From a bacterium (GTDB lineage Bacteria; Vulcanimicrobiota; Xenobia; Xenobiales; JADMJV01): a stretch of DNA of 58,153 nt. The notes below the pieces were generated by a model. It ran no database searches. It had not been told where the DNA came from and saw only the letters and a program-made list of their open reading frames with translations. The position numbers and the translations under genes are program-made. Positions 45,201 through 53,223 of this stretch are shown here, piece by piece (position 1 is the stretch's first letter; each line of letters opens with the position of its first letter). The DNA is taken from the NCBI GenBank assembly GCA_018780265.1, contig JADMJV010000023.1, forward strand, positions 1 to 58,153, read 5' to 3'.

Positions 45201-45390
45201 TGGTGACCTGCTGCTCCATCTCCTCGGCCGCCTGTCCCGGAAAGGTGGTGATCACCACCACTGAAGGGTCTGAAATGTCGGGGTAGGCTTCGATCTTCAA
45301 CGACTTGAAAGCGGCCACACCGGTGACCATCAGCATCGACGTAAGGACCACGATCAACAGCTTGTTGCGAAAGGCGAAATCGACCAGCAT
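42202..45390 (-). CDS. heavy-metal efflux RND pump, CzcA/CusA family
   Basis: 1062 residues, the usual length. N-terminus MLVDFAFRNKLLIVVLTSML, porter domains, and the TM4 motif FDFGIIVDGTVVMIE with the paired aspartates of the divalent-ion (Zn/Co/Cd/Ni) HME-RND type, not the Cu/Ag pattern. TM segments are complete in both halves. It exports divalent metal from periplasm or cytoplasm through the adaptor and outer-membrane channel encoded upstream. The C-terminal tail is Pro/Glu-rich (ESPELERVERPLFPPPSEGE). Start overlaps the adaptor stop (TGATG). Confidence 0.95.
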   Translation of the reverse strand: MLVDFAFRNKLLIVVLTSMLMVTGVAAFKSLKIEAYPDISDPSVVVITTFPGQAAEEMEQQVTIPIERALNSVPRVISRRSRTIFGLSVVELTFQDGTDDYFARQLALEKLRDAELPEGVTPSLGPLSSGISEFYRYTLRGGGLDTMQLRELQDWLVAPRLLQEPGMAEVTTFGGLVKQFQVEIDPLALEGRNLTVAEVGEAIASNNRNAGGAMLSNGQQSLAVRGMGLIQSTKDIENIVLSETDGVPVFVHDVAKVRIGAAPPTGIFSYSDKDGDHPDQVEGICLMRRWENPSEVLAHVSTAMDELNHSRLPKGVKLEPVYDRSSLVTNTLETVSHTLLEGFVVVTAVLLVMLGDLRAAILTAITIPLSLLFAFSCMKVLGVPANLLSLGAFDFGIIVDGTVVMIERIVYRVDLARRENEEGGAPAAVLRAAREVAHPIFVSLLIITAAYLPLFTLERVERRIFTPMASTICLALIGSMLLTLTLIPILSAFLFRSNHKHWENPVIGWLCSAYGWVVGVTVRRSLLTVSLISLLVLGIFGLGTTLGTEFLPQLDEGVIWVRANLPPGVALEKSSQTAAKIRKLLIDFPEVQAVMSQSGRNDSGTDPFGPNRNEFLLDLHPYKSWASGWSKGQLVAAMSKKLNDSVPGVSFNFTQPIIDTSTEIATGSSADLAVIISGSDLKELRRLAEEVLAIVKTVPGAADTSIEQESDQPQLRLSVKRSEVARYGINVSNVQDVIEMAIGGRGVTTVFEGEKRFDVTVRYSPEARVDAAAIGNILVATKDGGRVPLNQLASIQVADGSSIIARRENKRQISVRTNIRARDQGGFVKEAQGKLEGVVKLPQGYTIGWGGQFENLERASKRLGFILPLTILLIFGLLWSSLGNPRDAGLVLVTVPFSLVGGILALLLRGIPLSVSAAVGFISVFGVAVMCGLLYIEEIGRRRTLEGTPMEEAVIAGAKVQMRPQLVLITVATLGMMPAAMATGVGSDVQRPLATVVVGGLISTLFLTLLALPALYSLLGRKDAPAASPVAVPPPESAESPELERVERPLFPPPSEGEDAPP

Positions 45391-46682
45391 CAGCGTTTCA
45401 ATAGCATGGCGCCGTCCACCACCACCCGTTCGCCCGGACTCAGCCCGTGCACCACCGACACATCGCTGCCCTCTCGCTCACCTGTCTGCACCTTGCGCGG
45501 AGTGAAAGAACCCGGCGAGTTTTGCACGTAAACCACGTTCTCGCCGTTACCGTTTTGGAGCACGGCCGTGGCCGGTATGACGGCCATCTGGTGCATGGCG
45601 TGGACGTGATGGATGCGCCCGAACATTTCCGGCCGAAACTTACCCAGAGGATTGGCCAGCGCTGTCATCACCTTGATGGTGCGAGTCTTAGGGTCGAGCA
45701 CATCGGCCACGCGGGCCACCCGGCCTTCAAACTTCTCGCCCGGAAAGGCGTCCAGCGAGATATGCACCGGTTCGCCCACCTCCACCCAGCGAATGTCGCT
45801 CTCGGGAACGCTGGAAGTGACCCAGACCGAACTGAGATCGACCACGGTCATCACCGAGGCGCCCAGGTCGGAGTGATACTCGCCGGCCACCACGCTGAGT
45901 TCCAAGACCTTACCGGTGAGTGGAGAATGGACCACGATCTCCGGATTCAGGTCATTGGCTCCCACGCCCAAAATCCGCAGTCGACTGACCGCCTGCTCGC
46001 GCGCCGCCAGCGCGCTGTCCACTCCGGCCTGAGCCTGGTCCACCAGGGCCAACGAGGATTGCAGGTCGGCTCGGGCCTGACTGAGATCGGTCTCGGCCAC
46101 CAGCACCTCCTTCTTGGCGATGGCGTCGTGCTTATACAGGTCGCGCACGCGCTGGCAGTCCAATTCGGCTTTGCGCAAAGAGGTGCGGGCCTTGGTCACG
46201 CCCACTTTGGCCTCGATGGCGGTGGCTCGCTCCTGACGCACATTGGCGTCGCCTTCGCGCAGAGCCGCCTGGGCTTCGGTGGCTTCGGGGCTGAGCACCG
46301 TCAAAAGAGCCTGGCCCGCCTGAACGGGATCGCCTTGACGCACCAAAACCTTTAAAATTCGACCACTGACCGGCAAATTGACGTGAGAAATCAGGTTGGG
46401 GTTGGCTTCCACGCTGCCCGGGGCGGTCACTTCGGCACCTGGCATCGACCGGCTGCGCACCATTTGAACCTTGATGTGTTCCAGCTTGGGCGAACCGATG
46501 GGTATGGAAACCGGCGTGGCACTGGCGAGCGGCGCGGGAGTGGGAGACGCCGAGGCCACCAGGTCAGCACCGGGCAGAGCCGTGGGCGAAGGAGCCGATT
46601 GGGCCGGCCTCGCACATCCCGCCAGAGAAGTGACTGCAACCAGGGCCATCACCCATCTATGAGAATAACGATCACGCTTCAC
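45390..46682 (-). CDS. RND efflux adaptor, CzcB-like lipoprotein
   Basis: 430 residues. The signal peptide ends in a lipobox (VTSLAGC, Cys23), then a Pro/Ala linker. The adaptor plan is clear: LISHVNLPVSGRILKVLVRQ, a helical hairpin, VVHSPLTGKVLELSVVAGEY, and a barrel with FEGRVARVADVLDPKTRTIKV. It lies between the pump and outer-membrane channel genes, overlapping by 1 and 4 bases. No extra metal-binding domain is evident. Unusual VHAMHQMAVIPATAVLQNGN segment carries two His and two Met that might touch metal. Confidence 0.93.
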   Translation of the reverse strand: MKRDRYSHRWVMALVAVTSLAGCARPAQSAPSPTALPGADLVASASPTPAPLASATPVSIPIGSPKLEHIKVQMVRSRSMPGAEVTAPGSVEANPNLISHVNLPVSGRILKVLVRQGDPVQAGQALLTVLSPEATEAQAALREGDANVRQERATAIEAKVGVTKARTSLRKAELDCQRVRDLYKHDAIAKKEVLVAETDLSQARADLQSSLALVDQAQAGVDSALAAREQAVSRLRILGVGANDLNPEIVVHSPLTGKVLELSVVAGEYHSDLGASVMTVVDLSSVWVTSSVPESDIRWVEVGEPVHISLDAFPGEKFEGRVARVADVLDPKTRTIKVMTALANPLGKFRPEMFGRIHHVHAMHQMAVIPATAVLQNGNGENVVYVQNSPGSFTPRKVQTGEREGSDVSVVHGLSPGERVVVDGAMLLKR

Positions 46683-47959
46683 GGTTGACCTCCCTGGCCC
46701 ATGATGGACAGCAATAAGTAACGACTGCGGGCAAACTCGGCCAGAGCCTCGTTGTAGCTCAGCATAATGTCGTTGTAGGATCGTTGGGCATCTAACAGTT
46801 CGACAAGGGTGGCGTGTCCACCCCGGTAGGAGTATTCCATGGTGTCGAGCACCTGGCGCGCCTGGGTCAACATGTTGGTCTCAATCTGGCGCACCGTCTT
46901 CTCGGCCGCCTCATACATCTGCCAGGCCGAGGCCAGTTCCTGTCGAATCTGGGCCTCCAGAGCCTTGCCTTTGGCCACAATCTGATCGGTCTCGTGGCGA
47001 GCGCGTTGAATTTCGCCCTCATTGGTATCAAATAGGGGAATGGGCAGACTGAAGAAAACTCCGATCGAATTACCGCGTCCGGCCAGTCCCTGTTGACGCC
47101 GGTATTCCATGCCCACCACGTAATCCGGCTTGCCCTTGGCTTCTTCCAGGCGGATACTGGCCTCGGACCGGCCCTGATCGCGCACCAGCGCCAGGTAGTC
47201 GGGACGTTGCTTCAAAGCAATTCCCTCCATTTCGGGCACGGCCGTAGAGATGGGAGGGCGAGGCAAGCTGCCCTCTACCTCAAAATCCACTTCCGATCCA
47301 CGTGGCCGGCCCATCAACAACAGCAACTTCTGCTTAGAACTGCGCAGGTGAGCCTGATTCAAAATGACTGCGTTGTCATATTGCAGCTCGGCCAGTTGGG
47401 TGCGCATCAGTTCGACCCGCGACAGGTCCCCGGCCCGCACCCTTTCTTTGCTGATGCGCACAATGCGGCTAAAAGCGCTGCGATTCTCTTGAGCCACAGC
47501 CAGGTTGCCACGAGCCAGCAACACTTCCACAAAGGCGTTGTCCACCTCCAAAATCAGTTGGCGAGCGGCGTCTTTCACCTCAAGGTCGGTGACCTGTCGG
47601 GCCAGTTCGGCCACCTCGATGCGCGCCCCGCGCTTGCCGCCACCCTCCAAAATCCAGTCACTGCGCAGGGAATATTCACTGGGACCGGCGGCGTTGTTGG
47701 CGTCGTAGCCAGTGCCCAACCAATCCAGATGGTCGGCCCCCAGACTGAGGATGGGATTGGGATGCATCTGGGCCGTCAAAATCTTGGCCTCGGCGATGCT
47801 GATATCAAAGCGCCTGGCCAGCAGTTGCAAATTTTGCTGCAGCGATTCCTCGACCGCCTGTTGCAAGGTGACCGGCTGTTGGGCCTGCAAACCGGCCTCC
47901 GCCGAGGGCTGTGCCCACACCCATGAGGTCAGCAGCAGGCCAAAAATCCAGCGAGGCAT
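46679..47959 (-). CDS. CzcC-type outer-membrane efflux protein
   Basis: 426 residues from ATG at 47959 (MPRWIFGLLLTSWVWAQP), giving a signal peptide; an upstream start at 48001 would overlap the previous gene without a signal. Two TolC-type repeats (LQQAVEESLQQNLQLLARRF and the second half from ALKQRPDYLALVRDQGR), with GYDANNAAGPSEYSL typical of CzcC. It is the outer-membrane duct of the metal pump. It starts 2 bases after the stop of the unknown exported protein, so that gene is probably in the same operon. Confidence 0.93.
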   Translation of the reverse strand: MPRWIFGLLLTSWVWAQPSAEAGLQAQQPVTLQQAVEESLQQNLQLLARRFDISIAEAKILTAQMHPNPILSLGADHLDWLGTGYDANNAAGPSEYSLRSDWILEGGGKRGARIEVAELARQVTDLEVKDAARQLILEVDNAFVEVLLARGNLAVAQENRSAFSRIVRISKERVRAGDLSRVELMRTQLAELQYDNAVILNQAHLRSSKQKLLLLMGRPRGSEVDFEVEGSLPRPPISTAVPEMEGIALKQRPDYLALVRDQGRSEASIRLEEAKGKPDYVVGMEYRRQQGLAGRGNSIGVFFSLPIPLFDTNEGEIQRARHETDQIVAKGKALEAQIRQELASAWQMYEAAEKTVRQIETNMLTQARQVLDTMEYSYRGGHATLVELLDAQRSYNDIMLSYNEALAEFARSRYLLLSIMGQGGQP

Positions 47960-47961
47960 GC

Positions 47962-48885
47962 TCAGTAGCTTAGAGACGGATTGCCCGGAACAGCCCGCCA
48001 TATCCCCCCCAGATCGTCATCGTCGGTGACGTAGGCAGGGCCATAGCCCGGGCGCCCGCAGCCCGTCAATCCCTCGATCTTGCAGCCATCCACCCACCAC
48101 ACCGCCTGACCCTCCACGTTGCGCCGGAAAGGTTGCTTCAGATCGTCGTGGACGGTGCCGGCTTGAAAAATCAGCGATCGATTGGGTCCGGCCTGGCCCG
48201 GTGAACTGCACGACGAGATCCACAGGTGGTGCTTGTCGTCGATAAACATATCCGAAAGAGAGCGGGCGTAAGGCCCCAACCGTCGCGGCAGGTGAATCTC
48301 TATGCCCTTCAGGCCGGCGGCAGGCCACTCCAGGTTAGCGCTGGCTTGATCGAGCACGCCCCAAAACAGGCGGCCCGGCTCCTCGGCCTTGCCGCCTCGA
48401 CCTCCCAACAAGACCAACCAACGGTTGGAATCGAGTCGATAGGTGGCCAACCCCTCGATTTCCTGATGGAGATTGGTGGGGAGTGCATACTTGCGCAGAG
48501 CCTTGAGGCGAGGGGTAGCGCCCTCCTCCCCCTGCAACCAGAAGAAACGTCCATACTGGCCTCGAAAATAGCCCGATTCGGCGGCCAAAAACTGTCCTGG
48601 CAGTCCTTCTATCGGGGCCACCGATTCGAGGTCGTTGGCGGCCACGCCCACGGCGCTCCAATCGCAGTCCAGAGGTTGATAGTCGAAGTGAGCGTGAGTG
48701 TGCACCAAGCCAAAACGAGCTCCACTCTCAGCCGCCTTCAAGTCGTGGCTGACCACGTATCGATCCGTGCCCCAGCCTACCAGACCACTGCAGCCAGGCA
48801 ATCCATCCGGGGCCGACTTGTTGTCGGCCAGCGCCAACATAACACCGGCCATCAGCAAGCCGGCCAGGACCCATTTTACGCGCAT
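47962..48885 (-). CDS. unknown exported protein, first gene of the metal efflux operon
   Basis: 307 residues from ATG at 48885, which opens a signal peptide (MRVKWVLAGLLMAGVMLALA); a GGGAGGG lies about 13 bases upstream. The mature part is beta-rich, with GLVGWGTDRYVVSHDLK, HQEIEGLATYRLDSNRWLV, LLGGRGG and MFIDDKHHLWISSC, a pattern seen in beta-propeller proteins of the DUF3616 or phytase-like type, but the match is loose. There are six or more cysteines. It is separated by 2 bases from the CzcC gene, so a role in metal handling is possible. Confidence 0.65.
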   Translation of the reverse strand: MRVKWVLAGLLMAGVMLALADNKSAPDGLPGCSGLVGWGTDRYVVSHDLKAAESGARFGLVHTHAHFDYQPLDCDWSAVGVAANDLESVAPIEGLPGQFLAAESGYFRGQYGRFFWLQGEEGATPRLKALRKYALPTNLHQEIEGLATYRLDSNRWLVLLGGRGGKAEEPGRLFWGVLDQASANLEWPAAGLKGIEIHLPRRLGPYARSLSDMFIDDKHHLWISSCSSPGQAGPNRSLIFQAGTVHDDLKQPFRRNVEGQAVWWVDGCKIEGLTGCGRPGYGPAYVTDDDDLGGIWRAVPGNPSLSY

Positions 48886-48974
48886 GCTCTCAGCGAATCC
48901 CTCCCAGCGTTGAGGCCTGCGATTCAAGGCGATCGGACACGTTCCTGGACGAAGGTGTCAAGGAATCATCAATT

Positions 48975-49733
48975 TTACAGACGCCTCTTGCGCCAATCCT
49001 TGTACAGGCTTTGCACAAATTTACCGGCCGCCGTCTCACGCCATTTCTTGACATGGTCGCGAATTTCTTCGGGCGCCTCCTGAAAATTCACACTGGCCCC
49101 CCCGTACTCAGGCAGGCACAGGCAGGCCCCCGCGATCGAACAAAAAGTGATATCGGCGGCCGTCATGCGCTCCCCGTAGAGGTAGTTTTTGCCGCCATCG
49201 AGCAGATGATCGACCGACTCGAAAAACTGGCTGATGCGTTTCACGCTCATCTTGAAATTGGCCGGATTGATCTTCAACTTCGACTTGAACATGAAGAAGA
49301 TGAAGGGCGACATCCAACGGAATTTCTTGGCCTGATCGTCAGGGACGCCCTTGGTGCATAGTTCCACCCACTGGCGGCGGGGCAGAAAGGTGTGCAGAAA
49401 AGCGATCACTTCGGGAGCGAACTTGCTATCACAACGCTTGCAGAAATCCTTGATAATGGGGCCCTGAACGGCATCGGTGGGAAACAATTTCTGGTGGGCG
49501 GGCAATTGCGAATCCACCCAGCCAAGAATGTCCTGGGAGTCTGAGAAAGTGTCCCGCTTGTTGACCATCAGGGCGGGGACGGTATTCTTGGCATGAATCC
49601 GCTTCAACGCGGTGCGGTGGAAAGGCGGGGCGCATCGATCTTCGATGTAGCTTTTCCCCAACAGGTCAAGCCCCCAGCGAGCCTTCTCGGCATAGGGACT
49701 GGGGGCCATTGTAACCAGATATAAATTTGACAC
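48975..49733 (-). CDS. glutathione S-transferase-like protein
   Basis: 252 residues, GTG start (MSNLYLVTMAPSPYAEKARW). The N-terminal thioredoxin-like domain has SPYAEKARWGLDLLG and the cis-proline segment NTVPALMVN, with SQDILGWVDSQL. The helical C-terminal domain ends with ERMTAADITFCSIAGACLCLPEY-type helix (read about residues 195-217), the GST N-capping region. It may conjugate glutathione or a similar thiol; the active residue is uncertain. It is divergent from the racemase-like gene with 65 bases between starts. Confidence 0.85.
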   Translation of the reverse strand: MSNLYLVTMAPSPYAEKARWGLDLLGKSYIEDRCAPPFHRTALKRIHAKNTVPALMVNKRDTFSDSQDILGWVDSQLPAHQKLFPTDAVQGPIIKDFCKRCDSKFAPEVIAFLHTFLPRRQWVELCTKGVPDDQAKKFRWMSPFIFFMFKSKLKINPANFKMSVKRISQFFESVDHLLDGGKNYLYGERMTAADITFCSIAGACLCLPEYGGASVNFQEAPEEIRDHVKKWRETAAGKFVQSLYKDWRKRRL

Positions 49734-49798
49734 GGCTGCGGGTATTTCCCAACCGGTTCTGCGTTTCCTCCCCTGGTTGCGCGGGGTAGACTGGCCCT

Positions 49799-51241
49799 AT
49801 GAAAAAGTCGGCCTTGTTGTTTATTCTGCTCAGTTGCCTGGCGCCCGCCGAGGATGTGCGTCAATCGATCTTGAGCGACCCCAAGAGTCCTTACTATGTA
49901 GATTTTTCCCGATACCCCAGGGGCGACCGGTCGCTACCCGTGGGCGTTTTCGACTCGGGCACAGGTGGACTCACTGTCCTAAACGCGATCGTGCAGTACG
50001 ACGAGCACAATAACCGCAGCGGGCTTGACGGCGCCGATGGGGAAGCCGACTTTTGCCACGAGGATATGATTTATCTGGCCGACCAGGCCAATATGCCCTA
50101 CGGAAACTACGCCAGCGAAGGCAAAACCGACCTGCTGATCGAGCACATCCTGAAGTGCGCCCAGTTTTTGCTAGGCAATCGATACTATGGTGACGGCCCT
50201 AAGCTGGATAAAAAGCCCGTCAAAGTGGTCGTCATCGCCTGCAACACGGCCACGGCCTATGGCAAGACTTCGGTCGAAGAGTTGCTCAAGCAAGCCCCCT
50301 CCGACCTGAAAGTCATTGGAGTGATCGATGCCGGTGCGCGTGGCGCCCTGTCGGTCTTCGGGCCCCAGGAAAGCGGCAGCGTGGGCATCTTTGCCACCAC
50401 CGGCACGGTCGCCTCGGGGGGCTATGTGAGGGCTATCCGTCGTCTGCAATCAGAACTGGGCCTGGCCGGGGACGTTCAGACCTTCAGCCAGGGTGGACTT
50501 GGCCTGGCCGAAGCCATCGACGAAGAGCCCGACTTTATCGATCGCAAAGCCACCACGGTGCGTCCTAACTATCGGGGGCCTAAGGTCGACGTAGGATTGC
50601 TGCCCTTTTATCATTTCAACCAGGACCCCTCCAGTCTGCTGTGCGACGGACCTTCTCCCGAAGAGTGCTCCTGTGTTCAGATCAACTCCCCCGAGAACTA
50701 CGCCCGCTTTCACATTGTCTCTCTGCTGGAAAGTATGCGCAAGGAGCCCTCAGCCCGTCCCCTCAAAGCTATCATCCTGGGTTGCACCCACTACCCCTAC
50801 GTGCAGGAGCACATTGATCGAGTACTGGGCGAACTCCGCCAGCAGGATCGCTACCAGGCTCTGATCGGCGACCAGGTGGTGCTGGTCGATCCGGCCGTCA
50901 ACACGGCGCGCGAATTGTATACCCATCTGCACCAACAAAAGTTGGAAAACTCGGCCGGTTCTTTGGAAAACTCCGAATTCTACATCAGTGTGCCCAACCC
51001 GGAAGTGCCTGGCGCTCAACTGGAAGCGGCCGGCAGTCGCTTTAGCTACGCCTACAAGTATGGACGCACGGCCGGACAAGGCCTGGCCTACGTGCGCAAC
51101 GTGCCCTTCAGTCGCCAGAACATCCCCGCTGAAGTGGCTTCCCGCCTGCGTCAGCAGATACCGGCTGTCTACCGGCTCATTCAGCGCTTTGAAGAAACCA
51201 ACGCCAAAACTCGCTTCCTGGCGCCCGATCAGCGCCTTTAG
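49799..51241 (+). CDS. exported glutamate racemase-like protein
   Basis: 480 residues. The N-terminus MKKSALLFILLSCLAPAEDV is a signal peptide. The MurI/aspartate-glutamate racemase motifs follow: VGVFDSGTGGLTVLNAI (about 48-64), ACNTATAYG (first catalytic Cys), and GCTHYPYV (second catalytic Cys). MurI makes D-glutamate for peptidoglycan in the cytoplasm and is about 270 residues; this one is exported and about 200 longer, with inserts around YYGDGPKLDKKP, in VRPNYRGPKVDVG and a C-terminal extension. No ribosome site is seen; TAGACT 6 bases before ATG might be a -10 for a leaderless message. Confidence 0.85.
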   Translation: MKKSALLFILLSCLAPAEDVRQSILSDPKSPYYVDFSRYPRGDRSLPVGVFDSGTGGLTVLNAIVQYDEHNNRSGLDGADGEADFCHEDMIYLADQANMPYGNYASEGKTDLLIEHILKCAQFLLGNRYYGDGPKLDKKPVKVVVIACNTATAYGKTSVEELLKQAPSDLKVIGVIDAGARGALSVFGPQESGSVGIFATTGTVASGGYVRAIRRLQSELGLAGDVQTFSQGGLGLAEAIDEEPDFIDRKATTVRPNYRGPKVDVGLLPFYHFNQDPSSLLCDGPSPEECSCVQINSPENYARFHIVSLLESMRKEPSARPLKAIILGCTHYPYVQEHIDRVLGELRQQDRYQALIGDQVVLVDPAVNTARELYTHLHQQKLENSAGSLENSEFYISVPNPEVPGAQLEAAGSRFSYAYKYGRTAGQGLAYVRNVPFSRQNIPAEVASRLRQQIPAVYRLIQRFEETNAKTRFLAPDQRL

Positions 51242-52044
51242 TCGGGTTTAAGCAAAGGGCCCAGGGCCGCTGTCAAGGTGGCCAGGGTGGCCGGCAGCCT
51301 GGACTCCTGGCGCAATCGGGAGTCCAGTTCCAGGTGCACGAATTGAGCCCCGTTCAAGCAGCTCCGTTGGGCGTTGGTGGTGGCCATCAACCAGGGGGCA
51401 TCGGGTCCTGCCAGTCGACCCGGCCAGTCTGCCTGACAAAGCTTCCCGTAAAGCCTGTAGGCAGGCCCATGATCCGGGGCCTGCCCGCTGCCGTCGGCCA
51501 GCACAAAGAGCAGTTCGGGGGGCATTGTCCTGGCTCGCTCTTTGCCCGCGTCAAAGCCGTGCAGCTGAATCACTACCGTGTCGGGTCCAGCCAGCGCTTG
51601 ATGCCAGGCCATAAAGGCGGACTCCTGAGTGTGGGCCAGATCAGAACTTCCATCGGCTCGATTGAGACGATGGCACCCCCCCAAAATCAGCGCGTCAAAC
51701 GGTAGGCTTTGAAATAGTTGCCAGGCCAGGGTAGACGTGTGCCGATCGGCCACAGGATGGGGCACTTCTAAAATCCAACCGCTGCGACGCGGTCGCCTCA
51801 ACAACAATCCCCAACCCAGGTCGGGTGACGGCTGCACCAGGTAAGTAGGGGTATCATCCCACAGGCTCGCGCCAATAGGAGGAAACGCCGCCGCCTGCAC
51901 ACGCAATTCGTCCATTTGCACGGCACTGGCCGGCCGATAGCTCTCTTGCCCGCGACCAAACCTGGCGTTCACCGCACTTTCCCAGTTGCTCGGATCAAAT
52001 CCCGCTGGCAACCAGGCTAGCAAAAGCGCCAGCAGGGCTTTCAA
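51238..52044 (-). CDS. unknown exported protein with hydrolase-like His/Asp motifs
   Basis: 268 residues with a signal peptide (MKALLALLLAWLPAG). The mature part has WILEVPHPVADRHT, ALILGGCHRLNRADGSSDLAH and VVIQLHGFDAGK: spaced histidines and acids that resemble a metal-dependent amidohydrolase of N-formylglutamate/poly-gamma-glutamate type, but I cannot assign a family. Its 3' end overlaps the racemase-like gene by 4 bases (convergent); its start overlaps the thioredoxin-like gene as ATGA. Likely periplasmic. Confidence 0.65.
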   Translation of the reverse strand: MKALLALLLAWLPAGFDPSNWESAVNARFGRGQESYRPASAVQMDELRVQAAAFPPIGASLWDDTPTYLVQPSPDLGWGLLLRRPRRSGWILEVPHPVADRHTSTLAWQLFQSLPFDALILGGCHRLNRADGSSDLAHTQESAFMAWHQALAGPDTVVIQLHGFDAGKERARTMPPELLFVLADGSGQAPDHGPAYRLYGKLCQADWPGRLAGPDAPWLMATTNAQRSCLNGAQFVHLELDSRLRQESRLPATLATLTAALGPLLKPD

Positions 52045-52415
52045 GGCGCCTGCATCATGCCCGTCACTTGCTTGTAAGCCGGTGCGCCTTCGCTGACCAA
52101 CTCACCGCGAATGCTGTAAATCTTGAAGTAAGGCACCGATGTGATGGCATATTTCTTGGAGGTTGCCGACTGCACGGTGCCAACGTCAATGGCATGAAAC
52201 TCCAGGTTAGGCCTGGCTCCCAGCTTCTGAAACTCAGGATAAAGAGAGCGGCAGATGCTGTTGTTCATCGCGTAGAAGCAGACAATGTTCTGGCGCTCCG
52301 GCACCAGCAGTCCATCGATGTCGACCGCTTTTTTTTGGGCCGGCACGGCGTGGAATTCGGCTCTGGCGGGTAGGAGGACAAGGCAACCGATGGCGAGGGC
52401 GCGAACCAGGTTCAT
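52041..52415 (-). CDS. exported thioredoxin-fold protein without CxxC
   Basis: 124 residues from ATG at 52415 (MNLVRALAIGCLVLLPARAE, signal peptide). The frame is open further upstream but there it runs against the PilZ gene. The fold is suggested by ERQNIVCFYAMNNSICRSL, FHAIDVGTVQSATSKKYAI and the cis-proline TSVPYFKIYSIRG. In place of CxxC it has a lone cysteine (SICRSL), so it is not a classical disulfide oxidoreductase. It is coupled to the unknown exported hydrolase-like gene. Confidence 0.7.
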   Translation of the reverse strand: MNLVRALAIGCLVLLPARAEFHAVPAQKKAVDIDGLLVPERQNIVCFYAMNNSICRSLYPEFQKLGARPNLEFHAIDVGTVQSATSKKYAITSVPYFKIYSIRGELVSEGAPAYKQVTGMMQAP

Positions 52416-52488
52416 AGGGAAAGAGGTTCGACCCGAGTCAGCGACCTCCTTGGGGGGAGCTTGCGCAAGGCGCGATGAAAGGCTGGCA

Positions 52489-53223
52489 GTGACTCTAGAA
52501 TCGATCCAAAATTTGCCTGAGCGGCGACGCGAAAGGCGCCGCAAGATTAAAGTCCAGCGAATTTTCGCCGCGGAGATTCTGGGTGAGCTACCCCAGAACT
52601 GTTTTCTGCACATCTATGACCTCAGCGAGTCCGGCATGCGGGTGCATACCGATCTCTACTTCCCTCGTGATCAGAGTCTTCCCCTGAGGCTATTGTTGGA
52701 CAGGCCCATCGACCTGAGTGTGGAGGCCATCTGGCAAAAGGAACTTATCGGCGGGATGCATGTGGCCGGACTCAAGTTTTTGGACATCACGGGTGAATCG
52801 CAACAAGAAATTCGCGCCTTTCTGGACCGCCATTCTCCCGAGAACAAGCGAACTTCAGTACGACTGCAACGCATTTTGGTGGTGGAGATGGTGGTTGGCT
52901 CTACCTCGCAAAAGTTTGGGGTCTTCACGCTGGATATCTCGACCACGGGCATGAAGATCAGCCACGACTACCCGCTGCCCGAAGAGGTGGATATCCCTTT
53001 TCGAATTTTGTTGGAATACGACAAGCCGCCCATCGAAGTAGTGGCCCGGGTCACCTGGCAAGAAGCCAACACGCTGGGGCAATACGTGATCGGGCTCCAT
53101 TTCGCGCCACTCGACGCTGGCGTGACCGCTCGGCTCGAGGACTTTATCGATCATCAGTTGACGGGTACTCGCTCAGCCCCTCGACGCATGGCTACGATGG
53201 CGGATTTTGAAGAGATTTCATAA
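52489..53223 (+). CDS. tandem PilZ domain protein
   Basis: 244 residues from GTG at 52489, with AAAGG upstream; the longer open frame overlaps the divergent gene and has no family match. Two PilZ domains: RRRERRRKIKVQR with YDLSESGMRV, and KRTSVRLQRI with LDISTTGMKI. The first has the RxxxR plus D-x-S-x-x-G c-di-GMP-binding pattern; the second has a weaker arginine pair. It may relay c-di-GMP to a motility, adhesion or envelope target. Its 3' end overlaps the convergent transglutaminase gene by 32 bases. Confidence 0.82.
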   Translation: MTLESIQNLPERRRERRRKIKVQRIFAAEILGELPQNCFLHIYDLSESGMRVHTDLYFPRDQSLPLRLLLDRPIDLSVEAIWQKELIGGMHVAGLKFLDITGESQQEIRAFLDRHSPENKRTSVRLQRILVVEMVVGSTSQKFGVFTLDISTTGMKISHDYPLPEEVDIPFRILLEYDKPPIEVVARVTWQEANTLGQYVIGLHFAPLDAGVTARLEDFIDHQLTGTRSAPRRMATMADFEEIS

